Shown in pieces: positions 44,265 to 52,583 of a stretch of DNA of 64,000 nucleotides. The notes beneath the pieces were generated by a model, which was given only the letters and a program-made list of their open reading frames with translations, was not told the DNA's origin and did not search any database. This DNA comes from an uncultured Lachnospiraceae bacterium (GTDB taxonomy: Bacteria; Bacillota; Clostridia; Lachnospirales; Lachnospiraceae), in contig CAMWTP010000002.1 in assembly GCA_947177165.1 (NCBI GenBank), positions 1-64,000 on the forward strand, read 5' to 3'. The stretch's first letter is position 1, and every line of letters starts with the position of its first letter. Made by a program: the position numbers and the translations under genes.

Positions 44265-45938
44265 ATGTTAAAAAAATGGTGGCACAACACAATCGGGTAT
44301 CAAATCTACCCCAAGAGCTTTCAGGATACGAACGGAGACGGTATCGGGGATCTGAAGGGCGTCACGGCACATCTGGATGACCTGGCCGACCTGGGCATCA
44401 ATGTCATCTGGCTCTGCCCTGTCAACAAATCCCCGATGAAAGATCACGGATATGATGTCTCGGATTACGACGAGATTGATCCCATGTTTGGATGTAAGGA
44501 TGATCTCCGGGAACTGATTGCAAAGGCAGAAGAACGCGGAATCAAGATCCTCATGGATCTGGTCGTGAACCATACCTCCTCAGAACATCCATGGTTTCAG
44601 AAAGCACTGGAAGACCCTGACGGGGAATACGGAAAATATTATATCATCCAGGAGGGAAAAGACGGAAAGGAGCCCAACAACTGGCGCTCTATCTTCGGCG
44701 GCAGCGCATGGGAGCGGATCAAAGATACCAATCTCTACTATCTCCATCTCTTCACGAAATGGCAGCCCGATCTCAACTGGGAAAATCCTGTTGTGCGGCA
44801 GCAGATTTATGACATGGTAAACAGATGGCTCGATCTGGGAATCAGGGGGTTTCGCGTCGATGCGATCAGCCACTTGAAAAAGGACTTCACATACCAGAAT
44901 CTGCCTTCCGACGGCGCGGATGGTTACGTGAACGGCTTTCCCTATTTCAGCAATGTCGATGGGATTGGCACTTTTCTGAGCGAACTGCAGGAAACTACTT
45001 TCAAGCGCTATGATGCCATGACAATCGGTGAAGTCGACGACGATCTTCCGGCTGATGTCCTCCCGGATTTTATTGGCGAAAACGGTTATTTTTCCACAAT
45101 ATTTGATTTTTGCCACGCCACGTTCCATGTCAATTCCGCAGAGTGGAAAGAAAAACCAGTGGAAATGATCGATGCGCTGAAAAAACGTCTGTTTGCAAGA
45201 CAGGACACTGTAAAAGGAAAAGGAATGCTCTGCAATTATCTGGAGAACCATGATCTCCCCCGCATTGTAGAGCGGTTGATTCCGGCAAAGGAGATTGATT
45301 TCTACAGCAGGTCCATGGTGGGCGGCATCAATTTCTTCCTGCCCGGAATCGTATTTCTTTACCAGGGACAAGCGATCGGCATGATGGACTACCCAAAAGA
45401 GAACATCGAGGCATTTGCAGATCCCACAACATTTATCCAATATGCCGAGCATCTCCAAAACGGAATGACCAAGGCCGAAGCACTCGCACAGATTAACCTG
45501 AAAACACGGGAGCACGCAAGGACGCCCATGCAGTGGAACGACGGGCCATACGCCGGATTTTCCAGCGCAGAGCCGTGGTTCCAGGTCAATCCCAATTACA
45601 GACAGATAAACTATGACGCACAGAAAAAAGAGCCTGCTTCCCTGTATGCATTCTACAAGAAAATGATATCCCTCAGAAAATCTGATGAATTTCAGGAACT
45701 GTTCCTTTACGGCGAATTCACCCCAGTCTATGAAGCAGAGCCGGGTGTCATCGGATACGAGCGCAGGCTGGACGATAAGAGCGTTTTGGTTATCAACAAC
45801 GCAAAACCCACAGAGACAATCCTGCCGATACTGGGAACAATCAAAAAAGTATTGCTGTCCAATTATGAGAATCCTGTTCTGCAGAATGATAATATCAAAC
45901 TGCAGAGATATCAGCTGCTTATCTTAGAGTGTGTCTGA
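44265..45938 (+). CDS. GH13 alpha-glucosidase (oligo-1,6-glucosidase type)
   Basis: The 557-residue enzyme has the GH13 conserved regions: DLVVNHTS, GFRVDAISHLKKD with the nucleophile Asp, MTIGEVDD with the acid/base Glu, and NYLENHDLPR with the third acidic residue. The N-terminal YQIYPKSFQDTNGDGIGDL and the length match subfamily 31 (oligo-1,6-glucosidase, glucan 1,6-alpha-glucosidase). The small residue Val after GE fits alpha-1,6 preference in this group. No signal peptide. Co-transcribed with the sensor pair, it points to isomalto-oligosaccharides or mixed alpha-linked sugars as the imported substrate. Confidence 0.93.
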   Translation: MLKKWWHNTIGYQIYPKSFQDTNGDGIGDLKGVTAHLDDLADLGINVIWLCPVNKSPMKDHGYDVSDYDEIDPMFGCKDDLRELIAKAEERGIKILMDLVVNHTSSEHPWFQKALEDPDGEYGKYYIIQEGKDGKEPNNWRSIFGGSAWERIKDTNLYYLHLFTKWQPDLNWENPVVRQQIYDMVNRWLDLGIRGFRVDAISHLKKDFTYQNLPSDGADGYVNGFPYFSNVDGIGTFLSELQETTFKRYDAMTIGEVDDDLPADVLPDFIGENGYFSTIFDFCHATFHVNSAEWKEKPVEMIDALKKRLFARQDTVKGKGMLCNYLENHDLPRIVERLIPAKEIDFYSRSMVGGINFFLPGIVFLYQGQAIGMMDYPKENIEAFADPTTFIQYAEHLQNGMTKAEALAQINLKTREHARTPMQWNDGPYAGFSSAEPWFQVNPNYRQINYDAQKKEPASLYAFYKKMISLRKSDEFQELFLYGEFTPVYEAEPGVIGYERRLDDKSVLVINNAKPTETILPILGTIKKVLLSNYENPVLQNDNIKLQRYQLLILECV

Positions 45939-45958
45939 ATAAGTTGACGCATGAAAAA

Positions 45959-46000
45959 CCGGGCGCGGCAGCTATCACGCAGCCATCGCGCCCGGCTTTT
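45959..46000 (+). terminator. Strong terminator after the GH13 gene
   Basis: CCGGGCGCG (45959-45967) and CGCGCCCGG (45987-45995) form a perfect nine-base GC stem, followed by CTTTT and preceded by AAAA. It lies about 20 bases after the stop at 45938 and may work in both directions. Confidence 0.9.
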
Positions 46001-46105
46001 CATGGGGCTGGACAGTCATCCTCCAATATCTCGCACATATAGCCAAGAAACTGTTAAAGCCAAAATTTTCTGTCATTGCAACACAGCTTCTGACCGAAAA
46101 TGGTG

Positions 46106-46573
46106 TCACTTTGACAGAACACTTTCTTCATGCACTGCCGCCTTTATCAGTTTTTCAAAGGACTGTCCGAAATTGATATTGTCCTCCTGCGTCCGTTTTC
46201 TTGAGCCTTTTATGCGATTTTTGCCGGAAGCACGCCTTGCCTTTTTGTTCAGGTGTCTCTCCATCAGCATCTGGTCAATATTTTCATCTGTGTACCACCT
46301 GCCTGACTGATGAATCGCATAGGCTCCTCTTCCGAGCGCCATCGCTGCCACCCCATAGTCCTGCGTCACCACAATATCGTATTTCGCACACATATTAACC
46401 AAAGCAAAATCAACTGCATCCGCCCCTGCTCCAATTATTTTGATCTCGCTGTAATCAGAATGCAGTATATGGTTTGTGTCGCACAGAAGCACCACCGGAA
46501 TGTTATGTCCTCTCGTCACCCTCTCAATCATACCAACGACCGGGCAGGCGTCCGCATCTACATAGATTTTCAT
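46106..46573 (-). CDS. YaiI/YqxD family protein (UPF0178)
   Basis: The 155-residue protein begins with the family hallmark IYVDADACPV and carries VTQDYGVAAMALGRGAYAIHQSG in the middle and a basic tail. These conserved Asp residues resemble a PIN-like nuclease fold. The biological role in the family is not established. It stands alone, converging on the GH13 gene's terminator. No special context gives a function. Confidence 0.92.
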   Translation of the reverse strand: MKIYVDADACPVVGMIERVTRGHNIPVVLLCDTNHILHSDYSEIKIIGAGADAVDFALVNMCAKYDIVVTQDYGVAAMALGRGAYAIHQSGRWYTDENIDQMLMERHLNKKARRASGKNRIKGSRKRTQEDNINFGQSFEKLIKAAVHEESVLSK

Positions 46574-46627
46574 TGATATCAGTCCTCTATCTGTTTTTTA
46601 TTCCGTGTTCATTCATCATACCACAAT

Positions 46628-46905
46628 TTATCTATCAGCGAAATGTATTTCTGTCAATTGCTGCTTTTTCCGCAGTTGTGCGATAAACCATTCTTCCCAT
46701 AGAAAATGAAACATTTCTCTGCTGTCCGTAAAAGTCATCGCAGCGTCAATCCCCATCGGCTGCCGGCAATATTGCAGCATCACAAAACCATATCTTCCAA
46801 CATTTAAGAGCATGATATCATCTTTTCAAGTTCCTCTGCATATGCATCTGCAACTTTTTGACATTTTTTACTTTCTTCCTCTGTAATATAAATTTCATTT
46901 TTCAC
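46628..46905 (-). pseudogene. Small gene broken by a one-base frameshift
   Basis: From GTG at 46905 one frame reads VKNEIYITEEESKKCQKVADA, then AYAEELEK, and soon hits a stop (about 34 codons). The next frame continues as DDIMLLNVGRYGFVMLQYC and runs to 46628 (TFTDSREMFHFLWEEWF). Both halves are coherent coding sequence that would join by adding one A to the AAAA-type run near 46825. I recall such proteins as short conserved unknowns in Lachnospiraceae. The second half alone, from ATG 46813, has no ribosome site. A sequencing slip in the A-run is possible. The C-terminus also seems shortened. Confidence 0.65.
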
Positions 46906-47110
46906 TGTATTCTATATCTTTGCCACATTGTCAAGTGAAGAATTCATTCTTTTTGCTTTTTCATACACGGAATCTTGTAAATGTTCTATAAATGTGATAA
47001 ACTGAACGCAGTAACAAATCGGAGGTTGTTGGTGTGTTTGAATGCGATAGAATTGGAAGTTAAGTAAGGCAATTTAAATTTGTGAAGATAGATATGAAAG
47101 GAACAATGAT

Positions 47111-48064
47111 ATGCAAAACCTGTTTTGTGAGGGTCTGTTAGAGAATGATATAGTCAAATTGCTGGAAGTTCCAAAGAGTGATATTCACAATCATTCTACC
47201 AAAGGATGCAGGAGAGCCTGGTTGGAAGAACACCTGAAACGCAGTTTTCCAAAACCGCCCGACAGATTTGACGGACTTAGAGGAATGCAGGAATGGTTTA
47301 CAGTTACTATCAAGCCATACTGCAAAGATATTGGAGGGATGCTCATAAGATGGGAAGGCGCTTTTGCAGAAGCGAGGAGGAATAATATCAAGAGGCTTTC
47401 GATGAATTTTGGGGCTGCGGAAATTGATCTGATTGGTGGGATGGATGCGTTCAAATCCATTATCGGAAGTTTTCATTTGAAATATTGTCCCAATACAGTA
47501 TTTGAACCTGAGATTACATATATTTCAGCTTGCAATGTCGAACAGGAAGCTGAAAAAATCGAGCGTTATATTTCCACCGGCTTTTTCAAGTCGATTGATG
47601 TATGCGGTGGCGAGAATGTGCAGCCATTTGAGGCTTTTTTGCCATTGTATAGAAAAGCAGAGCAATATCATCTGACCAAGAAAATGCATGTGGGTGAAAG
47701 CGGGCCAGCAGAGAATGTAATGCGGGCAGTTGAAGTATTAGGGCTTAGTGAAGTTCACCATGGGATAAACGCAGCCGCCTCGGAGAAGGTCATGCGATTT
47801 CTCGCAGATAATCGGATACAACTGAATGTCTGCCCGAGCAGTAACGTAATGCTTGGATATGCAACCGGATATAGAGACCATCCTATTAAAATACTGTATG
47901 AGAATGGAGTTAAGGTTACAATCAATACCGATGACCTGCTGATATTTGATAGTTCGATTGAAAACGAGTACCTATTGCTTTATCGGGCAGGGACGTTAAG
48001 TGCTGGTCAATTGGATGAAATACGAAAGAATGGGTTAGACATTCATTCAGAATATGAATTATAG
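47111..48064 (+). CDS. Adenosine-deaminase-like amidohydrolase
   Basis: The 317-residue protein has all metal and catalytic positions of the adenosine-deaminase family: DIHNHSTKG near the N-terminus (HxH), KMHVGESG with the zinc His and catalytic Glu, VHHGINA, LNVCPSSNVMLGY, and INTDD. The middle is shorter than in canonical enzymes. The true substrate may be adenosine, adenine or another amino-purine derivative. Codon choice is visibly more AT-rich than in neighbouring genes, suggesting recent arrival. Ribosome site AAAGGAAC precedes the ATG. A -35/-10 pair TTGTAA (46975) and TAAACT (46998), 17 apart, is a weak promoter candidate. Confidence 0.85.
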   Translation: MQNLFCEGLLENDIVKLLEVPKSDIHNHSTKGCRRAWLEEHLKRSFPKPPDRFDGLRGMQEWFTVTIKPYCKDIGGMLIRWEGAFAEARRNNIKRLSMNFGAAEIDLIGGMDAFKSIIGSFHLKYCPNTVFEPEITYISACNVEQEAEKIERYISTGFFKSIDVCGGENVQPFEAFLPLYRKAEQYHLTKKMHVGESGPAENVMRAVEVLGLSEVHHGINAAASEKVMRFLADNRIQLNVCPSSNVMLGYATGYRDHPIKILYENGVKVTINTDDLLIFDSSIENEYLLLYRAGTLSAGQLDEIRKNGLDIHSEYEL

Positions 48065-48090
48065 AGATGCGAAAATTCCAGTTTTTTCTG

Positions 48091-48123
48091 GAAGCCGGAG
48101 AGTAGGGAACCTGGCTTCTTTTT
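48091..48123 (+). terminator. Terminator of the adenosine-deaminase-like gene
   Basis: GAAGCCGG (48091-48098) pairs with CTGGCTTC (48111-48118) with one G-T pair, followed by five T residues. It begins 27 bases after the stop. Confidence 0.75.
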
Positions 48124-48124
48124 C

Positions 48125-48334
48125 CTATGCAGGCAAAAGAAAACCCTTCCCCCGGAAAAACGGGCGTTTACCATCTGCCGGGTATTTGGCATAGATTACA
48201 CGCGCCTTCCGGAAGATGAGCGCATCACCCTTGCCCGTGTATTTAAAAAATCCCCACTGCTGCCCGTGTCCGCAAGCCAGCGTGGCAAATCAAAGCTGCT
48301 GTCCCTGTTTGGGAAGAAAAAAACGAAACAATGA
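48125..48334 (+). pseudogene. C-terminal fragment of an unidentified mobile-element protein
   Basis: An open frame without a start encodes about 69 residues, ending at TGA 48332-48334. It includes RAFTICRVFGIDYTRLPEDE and then RVFKKSPLLPVSASQRGKSK with a basic tail. Base composition is clearly GC-richer than the adenosine-deaminase-like gene before it. It starts immediately at that gene's terminator, so the left border of an inserted or deleted segment is probably here. It looks like the tail of a conjugative-element protein, but I cannot name the family. Confidence 0.5.
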
Positions 48335-48337
48335 CGC

Positions 48338-48377
48338 AAAAAGGGCTGCTATTCCCGTAAAATTCGGTTAGCAGTCC
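48338..48377 (-). terminator. Terminator of tnpV
   Basis: TAGCAGTCC (48369-48377) pairs with GGGCTGCTA (48343-48351), with one G-T pair, and on the minus strand five T residues follow (338-342). It lies about 75 bases after the tnpV stop. Confidence 0.7.
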
Positions 48378-48452
48378 TCCTTACTATATCGTGTGTCCTA
48401 TATTTAATTTTCCGGCTTTAGAGCCGCTTTTTCCAGACAGGAGCCAGCCGCA

Positions 48453-48836
48453 TTACACATATACCAGTTCCGCATAAATAATTTCTTCCGCCCGGTTGCG
48501 GATAGAATTGCAGCGGCGCACCCATTCAAGCTGGTCATCCGCTTTCAATTTCTCCGTCACGCCCTCGGCGGCTTTCATCTGCTCCATGATAAGGGCAAGC
48601 CGTTCCTCCGCCTGTTCGTTCACGTCGGCAAGGTGCGTCCAGAGTTTCCCGGACAACAGCAGGCTGCAATAAAGGGCGGGGCGGGCTTCTTCCAGATAGG
48701 CTTTGCGCCTGCGCCCCCAATGCCCGATAGGGCGGGATTCCTCTGTCAGCCGCAGGGCTGGAATGTAATAATCACAGACAAGAACATAGTCAAGACCGTT
48801 GGTATCGTCATGGATTCTTTCCGGCAGTTCTTTCAT
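48453..48836 (-). CDS. tnpV: TnpV-type transposon protein
   Basis: From the ATG at 48836, with an ideal AGGAGG seven bases upstream, the product is 127 residues; the longer frame from 48908 adds an unconserved head. The sequence LPERIHDDTNGLDYVLVCDY, IPALRL, RPIGHWGRRRKAYLEEARP and LEWVRRCNSIRNRAEEII is characteristic of TnpV proteins encoded on Tn4451-like elements and related integrative elements. TnpV is thought to be an accessory, possibly excisionase-like, protein. No large serine recombinase or relaxase is present, so this is a scar or a stranded gene rather than a working element. Confidence 0.85.
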   Translation of the reverse strand: MKELPERIHDDTNGLDYVLVCDYYIPALRLTEESRPIGHWGRRRKAYLEEARPALYCSLLLSGKLWTHLADVNEQAEERLALIMEQMKAAEGVTEKLKADDQLEWVRRCNSIRNRAEEIIYAELVYV

Positions 48837-49070
48837 TTGTGACCTCCTGTATTCAGTTTTCCAGAATCCAGTTGTTCGTGTCCCTGTCCATGTGAATTTA
48901 TAAGGCAACTGAACTCTTCACCAACAAGTATGGCATATCCTTTCTTGCTGCTACATAATTCCCTAATAAGTTCTGCTAATTCTTGCTACTTTATACTACT
49001 TATAGCCACTATAGCATATCATGCATGAACTTGTTATACAATACAGAAGTAGGAAGAAGGAGTAAAAAGT

Positions 49071-49238
49071 ATGAATAATAAACCATATAAAGTAAAAGTA
49101 AGTGTCTCTCTGGATGAGGATATCATTGCCGAAATCAAAAAACTTGCTGAAAATGATGACCGCTCCTTCAGCCAATATCTGAATCTGGTGTTAAAAGAGC
49201 ATATCGCCAGAACCAAAGAGAGTCAAAAAATATTGTAG
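49071..49238 (+). CDS. Small ribbon-helix-helix protein
   Basis: A 55-residue protein starts at ATG 49071 behind AAGGAG. Residues 6-50 fit a ribbon-helix-helix fold: a beta strand (YKVKVSVSLDE), then helix 1 (DIIAEIKKLAEND) and helix 2 (SFSQYLNLVLKEHI). Such proteins are DNA-binding autoregulators or antitoxins. The gene is only nine bases ahead of the TraX-family gene, so the two form an operon and this protein probably autoregulates it. No toxin gene is adjacent in a recognisable form. Confidence 0.82.
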   Translation: MNNKPYKVKVSVSLDEDIIAEIKKLAENDDRSFSQYLNLVLKEHIARTKESQKIL

Positions 49239-49247
49239 GAGAATATA

Positions 49248-49997
49248 ATGTTTCAAATTTCAAAATTCCAGATTCGTTCTACCGGTCTGCATATTCTTGC
49301 TATGGTTTTGATGCTGTGTGATCATTCCTGGGCCATGCTCTTCCCCTCAGCGGAATGGCTCACCTGTGTCGGACGCATTGCCTATCCAATCTTTGCGTTT
49401 ATGATTGTGGAGGGATTTTTTCATACCCATAACCTGCGGCGCTATCTGCTGCGGCTCCTGATATGGGCGCTTGTGTCAGAAATCCCCTTTGACCTGATGT
49501 ACGCCAGCACCCCCTTCTTTCCCTATCACCAGAATGTCCTCTGGACATTTCTTCTGAGCCTGCTGATAATCTCACTGATAGAGAGATGCAGACTGCGATT
49601 GAAACCTGTTCTGACGGTACTTATATCCGCGGGACTTGCAGCGGCGGGATTCCTGATTGGTTACATGACGATGGTAGATTATTACGGAATCGGCGTTCTG
49701 ACCGTCCTGACATTCTATGCTTTCCGGAAACGAACATGGACAAACCGCCTGCTCCAGTTCCTATGTCTGTATGTCCTGAATGTGAAACTGTTAGGCGGTT
49801 ATTACTATGAAATATCGGTATTTGGCCTTACCATCGAGATTGTGCAACAGGGACTTGCGCTTTTTGCGCTGATTCCGATTTGGCTTTACCAGGGAAAACA
49901 GGGTTTTCATAGCAAAGCATTTCAATATTTCTGCTATGCATTCTATCCTGCTCATATGCTGCTGCTTTTTGTCGTGCGGGAATTGTGGCCATCATAA
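49248..49997 (+). CDS. TraX-family membrane protein
   Basis: The 249-residue protein has about eight membrane segments and the family features STGLHILAMVLMLCDHSW, RIAYPIFAFMIVEGF and LRLLIWALVSEIPFDLMY. TraX proteins acetylate pilin in the F plasmid, but most chromosomal homologues are of unknown acyltransferase-like role. The ribosome site AGGAGAATATA directly precedes the ATG and overlaps the ribbon-helix-helix gene's end. Its place beside a mobile-element scar suggests it arrived with that element or lost a former neighbour. Confidence 0.9.
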   Translation: MFQISKFQIRSTGLHILAMVLMLCDHSWAMLFPSAEWLTCVGRIAYPIFAFMIVEGFFHTHNLRRYLLRLLIWALVSEIPFDLMYASTPFFPYHQNVLWTFLLSLLIISLIERCRLRLKPVLTVLISAGLAAAGFLIGYMTMVDYYGIGVLTVLTFYAFRKRTWTNRLLQFLCLYVLNVKLLGGYYYEISVFGLTIEIVQQGLALFALIPIWLYQGKQGFHSKAFQYFCYAFYPAHMLLLFVVRELWPS

Positions 49998-50025
49998 ATG
50001 CTTCATTCCCAGCAGAAAGCTGCCC

Positions 50026-50664
50026 TCACATCTGGACGGATTCCTCTTGCGCCGCATAGTATTGCGCCTGCGCGCTCCACAGCTGATAATACATTCCCGC
50101 CCTGTCGCCCACCAGCGCATCATGGCTTCCGCGCTGAATCAGCCTGCCCTCATGAAAGACAGCGATATCATCGCAGAAACGGCACGAGGACAGCCGATGC
50201 GAGATGAATACCGCCGACTTCTGCCCGATCAGCTGATTCATTCTGCTGTATACCTCGAACTCCGCGACCGGGTCCAGTGCCGCTGTAGGCTCGTCAAGTA
50301 TCACAAACGGCGCATCCTTATACAACGCTCTTGCCAGCGCAATCTTCTGCGCCTCTCCCCCGGAAATGTCGACACCATTCTCATCAAAATCCTTATACAG
50401 TGATGTCGAAAGCCCCGCCCGCAGCTCGATCTGATAAGGAATTTTCAAATCCGGCGTGACTGGGCTCCCTTCCTCCATCGGAAACGTCTCAGGATATTCC
50501 AGAAATTCCCGGACTGCACAGATGTCAAAACTCTGTCTGCGAAGGGCTGCAAGGTCGGTCATAATCCTGCCGATGCCGCTGGTAAATGCATTCACCGTAT
50601 TAAAGTACAACACAAACTGCGCGGCGGACATCGCCCCCTTAAGCACTGCCCCAAGCTTCCTCCT
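50026..50664 (-). pseudogene. ABC exporter remnant: membrane part truncated and Walker A deleted
   Basis: The frame covers the last membrane helix of an exporter (SAAQFVLYFNTVNAFTSGIG) and part of the ATPase domain. A direct jump from PYQIE to LRAGLSTSLYKDFDENG removes the whole Walker A half. DISGGEAQKIALARAL, VILDEPTAALDP and FISHRLSS remain intact. An upstream in-frame stop lies about eight codons before the GTG-like start. Without the P-loop and most membrane helices it cannot work as a transporter ATPase. It is a double-deletion pseudogene of an MsbA/multidrug-type exporter. Confidence 0.88.
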
Positions 50665-50982
50665 TGATTATGATCGTCAAGCAGCAAAACCTGCGCTTCT
50701 ATTTCAAGTGACTTTGATTACTCCATGCAAGCGTCACTTTCCGCAGGTCCTGCATGGAGCCAGACTTGCTGGCCTATTTCACTTACCCTCATAAAATCCC
50801 CCCTCTAAGGAACTGTCCGGAAATTATTTGTGACAAGTAATTGTCATGAGTAGTTTATTAATTGTTCCTAGCTTCGAGCACGTTTGAAAAATGCTCTACA
50901 ATATATCCCGGTCAGCTTTAAAAGATGCCAATAGTATAACATTCTTTTAGACTGCGGTCAACACCACCGGAACGCACTCTTT
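50665..50982. other. 318-base stretch with small structures and a possible MITE end
   Basis: No gene is supported. It contains a short inverted repeat TGACAA/TTGTCA at 50831-50846. At 50876-50892 a 17-base sequence matches the terminal repeat of the MITE at 60.4 kb in 15 of 17 positions and itself forms a GAGCA/TGCTC hairpin. This may be a decayed copy or solo end that marks the deletion next to the ABC remnant. Confidence 0.45.
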
Positions 50983-51813
50983 TCACAAGCCATGATAAAT
51001 CGGCTGCATCTTATCATATGTGCAAAAATACCGGAATCCCAAACCTTTCAGCAATTGCCTTGCCTCCGCTATATAGGTTCCCAAATGTTTTGGGCTGTGA
51101 CTGTCGCTGCCGATTGTAATGATTTCCCCTCCCAGCGCACGATATCGCTTTAATATGTCGACGGAAGGCGTCGTATCCTTCAATCCGTATCTGTGGAAAG
51201 AGGTGTTCAGCTCTATCCCTTTTCCGTTCTCAATCACGATTTTCAGTATCTCGGAAATAACTGGCTCAACGTTTTCAAATGGATAGGTGCCGTTTTTATC
51301 ATACCGCGCAATCAAGTCCATATGGCCAAGCACACTGTAGTTCTGGTATCTTTTTACGATCTCCAGCATTTCCTCATAATACCGTCTGTTGTATTCCTCC
51401 TGGCTCTTTCCTTTCTGAAAATCCTGCGTCCAGAACTCCTTGTCCTGCACCTGATGGATTGACAAGATAATAAAATCAAACGGGTATCTTTGAAACAAGG
51501 CCTCATACCTGGGAATGGTGTGTGTCTGTATGCCAAACTCCATTCCCATCCGGATCTCTATCTGTCGTCCGTATAATTGCTGCAGCTTCCTGATTCTGGC
51601 GGCATAGACGGGATAATCCACATTGGCCAGAACTTCCTCTCCGCGGTATCTGAGGGACTTCCCTGATTCCCAGTCATCCTTAATCCCGTAATCTACATGA
51701 TCTGTAAAACAGATCGCATCCATTTTCATCGCAATCGCATCCTGGATCACCTGCTCCATAGGATAGGCAGAGTCACCGCTGAATTCTGTGTGTACATGGT
51801 AATCTGCAAACAT
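50983..51813 (-). CDS. PHP-family histidinol-phosphatase-type phosphoesterase
   Basis: The 276-residue protein begins with the PHP metal motif DYHVHTEFSGD. It continues with CFTDHVDYG, the Glu ligand in GMEFGIQ, ILSIHQV, LGHMDLIARY and the late IGSDSHSPKHLG. All usual His/Asp/Glu metal ligands are present. This pattern matches HisK-type histidinol phosphatases, though many such genes outside his operons may act on other phosphate esters. It is translationally coupled (TAATG) to the acetyltransferase gene and not near histidine genes, so the biosynthetic role is uncertain. Confidence 0.85.
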   Translation of the reverse strand: MFADYHVHTEFSGDSAYPMEQVIQDAIAMKMDAICFTDHVDYGIKDDWESGKSLRYRGEEVLANVDYPVYAARIRKLQQLYGRQIEIRMGMEFGIQTHTIPRYEALFQRYPFDFIILSIHQVQDKEFWTQDFQKGKSQEEYNRRYYEEMLEIVKRYQNYSVLGHMDLIARYDKNGTYPFENVEPVISEILKIVIENGKGIELNTSFHRYGLKDTTPSVDILKRYRALGGEIITIGSDSHSPKHLGTYIAEARQLLKGLGFRYFCTYDKMQPIYHGL

Positions 51814-52442
51814 TATTCATCCTTCCACTCGTCCCAATTGATTTCCCTGTCCTTGAAATAATATTTTCTGTCGCGCTCGCCCACTTCGCGCATAATCCGG
51901 CAGGGATTTCCCACGGCAACCACATTGGACGGAATGTCCTTCGTCACAACACTTCCCGCTCCGATCACCACATTGTCGCCAATCGTCACACCCGGCATAA
52001 TGACTGCGCCTGCTCCGATCCAGCAGTTCTGGCCAATGTGCACTGGCATGTTATACTGAAGTCCTTTCCGGCGCAGTTCCGGCAAAATCGGGTGTCCCGC
52101 CGTTGCGATTGTCACATTCGGACCAAGCATCGTGTAATCCCCAATATAGATATGCGTATCATCCACGCACGTCAACCCATAGTTCGCATACACCATCTTT
52201 CCAAAATGACAGTGATGCCCGCCGAAATTAGAATAAAAAGGCGCTTCTATGTATACGCCCTCCCCGCAGTCTCCCAGCATCTTTCGCAGCATATCCGCTC
52301 TTTTATCTCCCTCCGACGGCTTCGTCAGATTATAATCACACAGCAAATCCTGATAAGCCATCTGCTCCTTCATAATCGCTTCGTCTCCCGGAAAATAAAG
52401 CTCTCCTGTATGCAGCCTTTCTTTCATTTCACTCATTTTCAA
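51813..52442 (-). CDS. Sugar O-acetyltransferase (maltose acetyltransferase type)
   Basis: This 209-residue protein has the N-terminal Mac domain (MKERLHTGELYFPGDEAIMKEQ) and then left-handed beta-helix hexapeptide repeats (IGQNCWIGAGAVIMPGVTIG). GDYTMLGPNVTI precedes them and contains part of the active-site surroundings. Such LacA/Maa-type enzymes acetylate free or imported sugars with acetyl-CoA. It is divergent from the AraC gene at 52584, which may control it. The overlap with the phosphatase gene indicates co-expression. Confidence 0.93.
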   Translation of the reverse strand: MKMSEMKERLHTGELYFPGDEAIMKEQMAYQDLLCDYNLTKPSEGDKRADMLRKMLGDCGEGVYIEAPFYSNFGGHHCHFGKMVYANYGLTCVDDTHIYIGDYTMLGPNVTIATAGHPILPELRRKGLQYNMPVHIGQNCWIGAGAVIMPGVTIGDNVVIGAGSVVTKDIPSNVVAVGNPCRIMREVGERDRKYYFKDREINWDEWKDE

Positions 52443-52583
52443 TTACCTCCATCTCTGTTTTTCATCTTTTAACAATAACACATTTCCGTTTTAAAAACTT
52501 TCAAAATATGATATAATTTTATAACAATTCTCTTCATTTTATTTTTATCAACTACGACAGAATGTTTGACGGAGGAAAGGCAC

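Noticed and set aside
46628-46813. Independent 61-residue gene
   Set aside because: No ribosome site, and coherent coding sequence continues upstream in another frame, which supports a frameshifted longer gene.
50650-50794. Plus-strand frame continuing past the ABC remnant
   Set aside because: It has no start or ribosome site of its own and I could not link the sequence to any family.
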